Assembly: GCA_038277395.1 (NCBI GenBank)
Contig: CM076190.1
Location: 189,784,001-189,848,000 of the forward strand
Length of the DNA stretch: 64,000 bases
From: Dryocosmus kuriphilus
Lineage: Eukaryota; Arthropoda; Insecta; Hymenoptera; Cynipidae
Reading direction: 5' to 3'
The number at the start of each line of letters is the position of its first letter. Positions within the stretch are counted from its first letter, which is position 1. Both the position numbers and the translations under genes were made by a program. Of the stretch, positions 58,696 through 64,000 are shown one piece after another. The notes below the pieces were generated by a model. The model had not been told where the DNA came from. It did not search any database and worked only from the letters and a program-made list of their open reading frames with translations.

Positions 58696-58750
58696 CGGTA
58701 AGTTAATCGAAATTAAATATGCTAGTGAGCAATCTCCCCCCTCATCTCTG

Positions 58751-59215
58751 ATGAAAGTCTCGTTGCTGGTTGGTGATTGGTGGACCGATTTATTTCTCCT
58801 CCAGCTGCCGACGATGCGTCCCTCTAGCTTGTGGAACCACAATCAACGTTGACCGTCCGTTGTGGCGGAAAGAGGCACACTCCACTGTGGTATCTCTTCT
58901 CTCCGTTCCTCCCACGGTCGAGCAACCCTGGCCAGTCCACGTACCGCGGGGCTGGTGTTTAAAGTCCAGTTGACATTTCAAAGTCCTCTCTCGCCGCCGC
59001 TCGGATGGTTCGCGTGAAAGTTTACAAAACAAACCAAAGTGTGAGTGCCGTTACAAGTTTTCGTCGAGAGTGCCCCCGAGGAGTTGGACACTCGCTCCGA
59101 ACGTCCTGACAACATTTTCAGGGAGGAATTCCTTTTATTTCACCCCGGAGCCAGCAGAGGGAATCGTCGACGTCTCAACAACAAAAATGTGACAGGTGAG
59201 ACTTGCACTGTCGCA
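58751..59215 (-). repeat. Gypsy 5' LTR (right), outer part beyond the P element
   Basis: Begins with the second ATGAAAG and continues TCTCGTTGCTGG, exactly where the left LTR continues after its ATGAAAG at about 31078. It ends GCACTGTCGCA followed by ATAT. Its last 85 bp or so (from about 59121) have no counterpart in the left LTR, which appears deleted there. Confidence 0.85.
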
Positions 59216-59219
59216 ATAT

Positions 59220-60340
59220 TTTTAATTGTACAATTGCTCTTTTAATTAATTTTTTATTTACCTTGGACATGAACCCTTTTTCCACAAGAATCATATTATT
59301 ACAATATTGTTCTCATAATTGTTATGAAAAATGTTTAATCTGGATACGTATTGAGAGAATATTCTTTCATTGTGGTACAGTAATACTAGCTTTTTATAGT
59401 TTATTGAAATGACGAGTAAAACGAAACAGATCAATGTAACCCTGAAAAATTCTTGGAAATATTTTTGTAGGCTAAAATATAAGAGCATAAATTTCATCAA
59501 TAACTTTAGGTCTTGGAATTTACTTAATATCTGATTTCCTGCCTGTGCTCGACTTCATGTGACTTGTGCGATCGAACCCTCAGCATATAAACATTAGACT
59601 TACGTTTTGTCAAATTACTCTGAAAGAATAAAATATCTAACATGTATATAGAATCCATTTATAGGTAAGAGCAAAGATCGTCAAACGTACGCGCTGCGTT
59701 TTACTTTGACAAGGAAAGACTTTGAACTATTTCTGCATATTTTGGACTGTACAATTGCACTTATAATTAATTTTTAATTTATCATGGACATGAACCCTTT
59801 TTTCCCAAGAATCATATTAGTAACATTACAAATTTCAAAACGTGTTTGAGATAATTGTAAAACGCTTAACCAGAATCTTCTTTAGTCTATTATAAATCCC
59901 CATCGAACAAAATATATATGCATTCAAATATGCTAATCCATCACACCATCCACTCAACGCACTTATCTTTTTTGCGCAGCATATTATATTACAATATTGG
60001 CGTCATGCTTGCTATGAAAAATGTTTAATCTGGATATATATTGAGGGAACACTGTTTTATCGCTGTAAAGTAACACGAGCTTTTTAGTTTATTTATATGA
60101 CGAGTAAAACGAAAAGTATAATAGTATAATAAGGATCAGAATAATAATCATATCGCTCTGAATCATGCTGAAAACCAAAGTGTAGATTAAAATTTTTAGA
60201 TTTAATAACTCTTCCAGCTGCTGCTCCATATAGTATAGTATAGTACAGTTTTGTATGATATATTGTAGCGATCAACGAATGGATTTTCAAAACATTCCAT
60301 AACTGCAAGTCATAGAAGTCGCATATTTTTAATGACATAT
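59220..60340. repeat. Degenerate repeat landscape right of the gypsy element
   Basis: Continuation of the satellite-like DNA seen left of the gypsy element. A segment of about 115 bp (ATGAAAAATGTTTAATCTGG through TGACGAGTAAAACGAAA) occurs at about 59321-59427 and 60014-60112. TGTACAATTGC followed by TAATTAATTTTT occurs at 59227 and 59747, with a relative at 28857. No gene. Confidence 0.6.
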
Positions 60341-61185
60341 ATTCCTCAATAATTCTCCCTATGCTTTATAGAACAGAGATTCCTTTGTAATCAAATCAGA
60401 TTTGTGACCTACTTTTAAATTTTGTTTTAACACATTACGGAAACAATTAATTATATTAATTAGTAATGCCTCATTTCACCACTTACGCATGTGCTGTCAA
60501 ATTCTTTTCACATAATTACTATATTATATTTTCATGATATGTTTTATAGAACAAAGGGCTTCTTTATAATCAAGTTATATGCGGCTAGATACGTTTGTAG
60601 CCTACGCGATTAACACATTCCATAAATATGAGTCATACTCTCCACGGGTATTTTTAATGACAAATTGCTCAATAATTCTCCCTATGCTTTGGAGAACAAA
60701 AATTCCTTTGTAATCAAATAAGATGTCTGACCTACTTTTACATTTTATTTTAACGCATTACGGAAGCAATAAATTATATCAATTAGTAATGCCCCATTTC
60801 ATGTCCTACACATGCGGTGTCAAATTCTTTTCACATAATTACTATATTATATTTTCATGATATGTTTTATAGAACAAAGGGTTAATTTATAATCAAGTTA
60901 TATACGTCTAGACACGTTTGTAGCCTACGCGATAAACACATTCCATAACTATGAGTCATACTCTTCACAGGTATTTTTAATGATATAAATTCCTCAATAA
61001 GTCTCCCTATGCTTTATAGAACAAAGATTTGTTTGTAATCAAATCAAATTTGTGACCTACTTTTTAATTTGATTTTAGCGTATTACGGAAGCAATAAATT
61101 ATATCAATTAGTAATGTATCATTTCGTCTCTTACACATGCGCTGTCAAATTCTTTTCACATGATTACTCTATTATATCCTTTTGA
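60341..61185 (+). repeat. Tandem repeat, period about 324 bp, 2.6 units
   Basis: ATTCCTCAATAATTCTCCCT (60341), ATTGCTCAATAATTCTCCCT (60664) and ATTCCTCAATAAGTCTCCCT (60989) mark the unit starts. Shared blocks include AATTAGTAATGCC, CTGTCAAATTCTTTTCACAT and TTTGTAGCCTACGCGAT. Moderately diverged. Confidence 0.85.
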
Positions 61186-61199
61186 AACTTGGCATAGTA

Positions 61200-61236
61200 G
61201 AAAGAGAAAGAGAGCGGGCGGGAGAGTGAGAGAGTT
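61200..61236 (+). repeat. GA-rich low-complexity run
   Basis: AGAAAGAGAAAGAGAGCGGG followed by CGGGAGAGTGAGAGAG; simple purine-rich sequence. Confidence 0.7.
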
Positions 61237-61367
61237 GTTTACGCAAAGCTAATGTTTAGCAATTGCGTATTATATAATTAATGATGTCACAGCGAACATT
61301 CTAGATGCTTAGAGCGGACATGAACCACTTTAGTTCTCGAGGTCGGTAACTGTCGGTAATAGGAATC

Positions 61368-61600
61368 GTGGTCCAGAACGCTCCTTGTAGATCTACTGCC
61401 GTTTGTGTTCACTGTGCGGCACACGCATTAAATTTAATTTTAAATGATGCTGCGAAACGTTTTTCTGAAGTGTCAAATTTTTTCGATAATTTGGAAAAAT
61501 TATATACGTTTTTTGACAATAGTATAAAATGCTGCTCAATGTGGAGTAACGATTCATCTGAAAAATATATAATTACCCTTAAAAAGGTAGCAACAGACAG
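61368..61600 (+). pseudogene. hAT/ZMYM-type transposase-derived fragment
   Basis: The frame encodes NAPCRSTAVCVHCAAHALNL, ILNDAAKRFSEVSNFFDNLE, KLYTFFDNS and ITLKK. This resembles the conserved 'V-H-C-x-A-H-x-L-N-L-x-L' region of hAT-derived zinc-finger MYM/DUF4371 proteins. The frame has no true ATG in context and stops matching after about 61595, where a truncated mariner joins. An exon fragment or old hAT copy. It belongs to the same broad class as the exon at 1-461, but covers a different region, so a direct link is not shown. Confidence 0.65.
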
Positions 61601-62521
61601 ACTCCCTTCTTCAGCATGCCCCTCCTTTTATTCTGAATCGCCCTTTTCGATTTTTTCGTCGTCTCACAGTATCTTGCCGCGTTGATGGTCTCCGCGTGAG
61701 GCAGATATTCAATAAAATTATACCTTTATGGTCCCAAAACACGGATGCCATGATTTTTTTGGCTGAAATTGTGTTTTGAATTACTTGCCGGAGTGTGACA
61801 AGGTGTGGCGCCATTTTTGGGACTGCCTCTTAGCTTCAGGCGTGTAGTGGGCAACCCAAGCTTCGTCTCCAGTAACAATAGGGTAGATAAAATCGTTGCC
61901 TTCCCGTTCGTAGCGCTCCAAAAACTCTTTGGAGCTCTGCACTCGATTCAACTTGTGCCTTTCTGCCAGTTGTTTTGGGACACACCTCGCAGACGATTTC
62001 CGATATCCGAGAGTTTCTGTGATTGTTTCGTGTAACAGGGATCTGGAGATTTGCAGAAACATCGCAGAAAGATCATCTAACGTCAATCTGCGATCGTCAC
62101 GGACCACAATCTCGATATTTTCCACAAGTTCGTTAGTCACAATTGAAGTTCTTCCGCTCCTCTGATCGTCATGCACGGAAGTACGGCCATTCTTAAATTC
62201 GCGACACCACTTGTACACACTCGTACGATTCATAGCTCCATTACCGTGAACAGTTTTCACCTCATTATAAATCTCAACTGAAGCTTTTCCCTTCACAACG
62301 AAGTAGCGAATGACGGCGCGAATTTCGCACTTGGCGGGAGATACGATCGACATTTTTCGCGAGAGATGCTGCTGCGTCAAGAGTTTTCAACACACTAAAC
62401 TCGGATTGGTCTCGTTTTGAAGGGGAGAGGTCAGACTACGCGGCAGTGTTCCCAACATGTCGAAAAAGTATTCCCTACAGCTGTGAGAGTACCAGTACAC
62501 TTATTTTCTGGACGTGCCTCG
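61596..62521 (-). mobile_element. Truncated mariner (third mariner lineage)
   Basis: The right end CTTATTTTCTGGACGTGCCTCG reads inward as a mariner terminus (CGAGGCACGTCCAGAAAATA on the minus strand) and is followed by TA at 62522-62523. The other end is missing: the element stops in mid transposase at about 61596, directly against the hAT-type fragment. Its ends and protein differ from those of the mariners at 488 and 25873. Confidence 0.85.
61600..62353 (-). pseudogene. Mariner transposase, 3'-truncated and frameshifted
   Basis: ATG at 62353 (MSIVSPAKCEIRAVIRYFVV). HTH region with TSVYKWCREFKNGRTSVHDD, linker RSGRTSIVTNELVENIE, second HTH ending GYRKSSARCVPKQLAERHK, and the first catalytic Asp in VTGDEAWVAHY. 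The frame shifts near 61785 (WRHTLSHSGK) and continues as SAKKIMASVFWDHKGIILL and, after another shift near 61660, RRRKNRKG/QNKRRGML-like sequence. It ends before the second and third catalytic Asp. Inactive. Confidence 0.85.
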
Positions 62522-62631
62522 TATCTTAGGACTGTTTCGTAATTTACATAAAGCAATTTTTATATAGTTAATTTTAAGCTGTGCTTCTCAGAGCGATTCA
62601 TAAATTTTTTATCTTTGCGTTTGGAAAATGG

Positions 62632-62775
62632 TTCAGAACATGCTAAATATGGTCCCCGAATACTTCTTCATTTTTAATATTTAAAAAAATTATTGTGCCT
62701 GTAAAACGGGTATTAACATTTTTTTAATACTTTCAAAAAAGATGTGTTCGGAGACCATCCTTAGCATGTTCTGAA
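62632..62775. repeat. Short inverted repeat or small hairpin MITE
   Basis: TTCAGAACATGCTAAATATG and GTCCCCGAATAC at the left are inverted at the right (GTGTTCGGAGACCATCCTTA, then GCATGTTCTGAA), leaving a loop of about 75 bp. Possibly the core of a small MITE. Confidence 0.65.
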
Positions 62776-64000
62776 AAACTTCCGAAAGTTTCAGCGAATA
62801 GTATTTATTATTTTGGAAATTAAGTTGGCAGCTTCAAAATCGATAATTTGATCATTTCCAAAATGATACTTATCTAGAACGAAGACATAAGATATATGAA
62901 GAAAAAAAACTTCCTGCTTTAACGATATTTGAGTCCTTAGAACAGACCAATACCCCACGCAGAGAAGCTGTGCTTTCCGTTCGCTCTTACGCTGTATCTC
63001 TTTCTCTCGCATGTCTTTTGATCCTCCTCTCACTTCGTCGGACCTTAGCAAGTCTGGTGTAGGCCTGTTTTCTCTCGGGCCCTCTTTCCCTCAATCTTTT
63101 CTCGTATTAAGATAGTGCTGGAAAATTTGGCGACTCTCAACTCCGAAAAACATGCTGCCAACTCTGATCAAGTTTGGGTAAATATTTCGTTCGGAGGTTT
63201 TTAGGTTTTGCCCGTGGGGTTTATTTCATTTCTTTTACTTGCGTCTTCAGTCTTTTTTTTCCATAGAACCTAGGATTTTCTATTCCAGCGAGAATTTATT
63301 AATGTTTAAATTCCTCCTAGGCGTTTAACGTAATTTCCAGTTCTCAATTATATGCCGGTAAAATTGCTTCAATATAAGATATGCTTACGGCGTATCGTCT
63401 TAATATTAATTTTATTAATAACATCAGCGTTACAAAACATAGCCCTCACCCCCAAACATGAATATGTGCCATTTTAAGGTGAACCCTGTTTAAAGCTATG
63501 TTTTCCTCTAGAACTATTTTAGGGATCTGTTCCCATTTTCAGCGACATTAATTTCAAACTCGGAGTGGAGGTATATTTTTAACCGCGGTTTTATATTTAG
63601 ATTTTTAGTTCTAATTTGAAGTTTGTCTATGTTTAGTGTATAATCTTCGTTCTTAATTTTTATTTCTAGATATATATTTTAAAAGGTATATCGAAACGTA
63701 TTTTTATTACAATTGAAGCAATATCTTTAATTAAATTTAAGTGTAGCTTTCAGTTTGAAGTATGAGCGCGTGACGCATGGAGGGACGGTGGTTGGAAAAG
63801 GGTGGTTTCCCCACCGCGCGAGCTACCTCATACTCTCGGAACTGGCCAGTCAGTGAGCAGGGGACCTAGTCTTCCTACAAGGAGACAGGCCCTCGAACCT
63901 TAAATTTCTGGCAAGGAGCAGCGACGAGTCAGTTGTTTTACGATTTGTGTACGGAGGTCGTCGCTTCGTACTAATCTTCTCGCATCGAATTTTCTTGAGT
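62776..64000. other. Right-edge sequence without a recognised gene
   Basis: No open frame of interest. The last 250 bp (63760-64000) are GC-richer and could be the start of a gene or its 5' UTR, but nothing confirms this. Confidence 0.4.

Larger units (their letters stand above)
40634..58750 (+). mobile_element. P-superfamily DNA transposon, about 18.1 kb
   Basis: Terminal inverted repeats: CAGTGATGAGGGGGGAGATT (continuing GCTCA) at 40634 and its complement ending CATCTCTG at 58750, with one mismatch in 25 bp. ATGAAAG is duplicated at 40627-40633 and 58751-58757; an eighth base would mismatch (C/G). P elements usually make 8-bp duplications and start with CA, consistent with this. Inside on the plus strand are a THAP-domain exon and a P-type transposase body. 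The element was inserted into a gypsy LTR, whose intact sibling at 31070-31090 shows the empty site. Its large size comes partly from an 8-kb intron and nested repeats. Only the transposase and termini support the superfamily call, but they agree. Confidence 0.88.
29504..59215 (-). mobile_element. Ty3/gypsy LTR retrotransposon, split by a P element
   Basis: ATAT occurs just outside both ends (29500-29503 and 59216-59219), a 4-bp duplication of the kind known for several insect gypsy lineages. Coding order on the minus strand is gag, protease, reverse transcriptase, RNase H, integrase, then an extra zinc-knuckle region. The 5' LTR is the right one (39057-40633 plus 58751-59215, interrupted by 40634-58750). 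The 3' LTR is 29504-31461. Without the P element the retrotransposon is about 11.6 kb. Flanking DNA on both sides is the same repeat family (AAAGACTTTAAATTATTTC left, TTGTACAATTGC right), and a related uninterrupted site is present at 59709-59755, which supports the boundaries. Confidence 0.88.

Noticed and set aside
40633..58751. Inversion between two gypsy LTR fragments instead of a transposon insertion
   Set aside because: Both LTR fragments have the same orientation and rejoin in register after removing one ATGAAAG. The intervening ends are inverted repeats, as expected for an insertion.

Overview
The window looks like AT-rich, repeat-dense arthropod DNA, most likely from an insect. The evidence is three mariner elements, a Ty3/gypsy retrotransposon, a P-superfamily transposon with a THAP domain, hAT-type protein fragments, spliceosomal splice sites and tRNA genes with Pol III boxes. 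There is no sign of bacterial operons. I cannot name the species; a hymenopteran is only a guess. No intact cellular gene lies fully inside the window. The only possible host-type coding sequence is an open exon at the left edge (1-461, minus strand), a zinc-finger/hAT-like protein.

Layout. 1-1.3 kb: partial exon with a splice acceptor and an internally deleted mariner 25 bp upstream of it. 2.5-7.0 kb: four copies, three in tandem, of a non-autonomous element with a GC-rich hairpin end (called family H here). 7.45-9.9 kb: a giant palindrome with a second palindrome nested in one arm. 10.8-14.75 kb: a recent tandem array of about 508-bp units, seven of which carry a 72-nt tRNA-like gene. 15.0-15.5 kb: a palindromic MITE. 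17.5-20.5 kb: a foldback element with Transib-like ends and a CGCCG target duplication, hit by a family-H copy. 21.5-24.0 kb: two more H copies. 25.0-27.4 kb: a foldback element containing a long TA microsatellite and a nearly full-length but broken mariner.

29.5-59.2 kb is one nested structure. A minus-strand gypsy element with LTRs of about 2 kb and an ATAT target duplication was split when a P-superfamily element of about 18.1 kb (40634-58750) inserted into its right LTR. The P element has near-perfect terminal inverted repeats and duplicates ATGAAAG. It encodes a THAP-domain transposase whose zinc finger is divided by an 8.05-kb intron that is itself filled with a MITE, phased A-tract repeats and a large foldback. 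The transposase reading frame is broken. The P element also contains a composite family-H insertion with a recognisable empty-site paralogue.

59.2-61.2 kb returns to the degenerate roughly 300-bp repeat landscape seen at 22.6-29.5 kb, including a clear 324-bp tandem repeat. 61.4-62.5 kb joins a hAT/ZMYM-like fragment to a truncated mariner. The last 1.5 kb holds a small hairpin and otherwise unassigned sequence.

The window therefore reads as a layered history: satellite-like DNA, then gypsy, then P, then family H, with palindromic non-autonomous elements throughout. Nothing forms an operon or pathway. The most unusual items are the 18-kb P element with its giant intron, the tRNA satellite, family H with its alternative termini, and the Transib-like foldback. 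All relationships were judged by eye; no alignments or searches were run.
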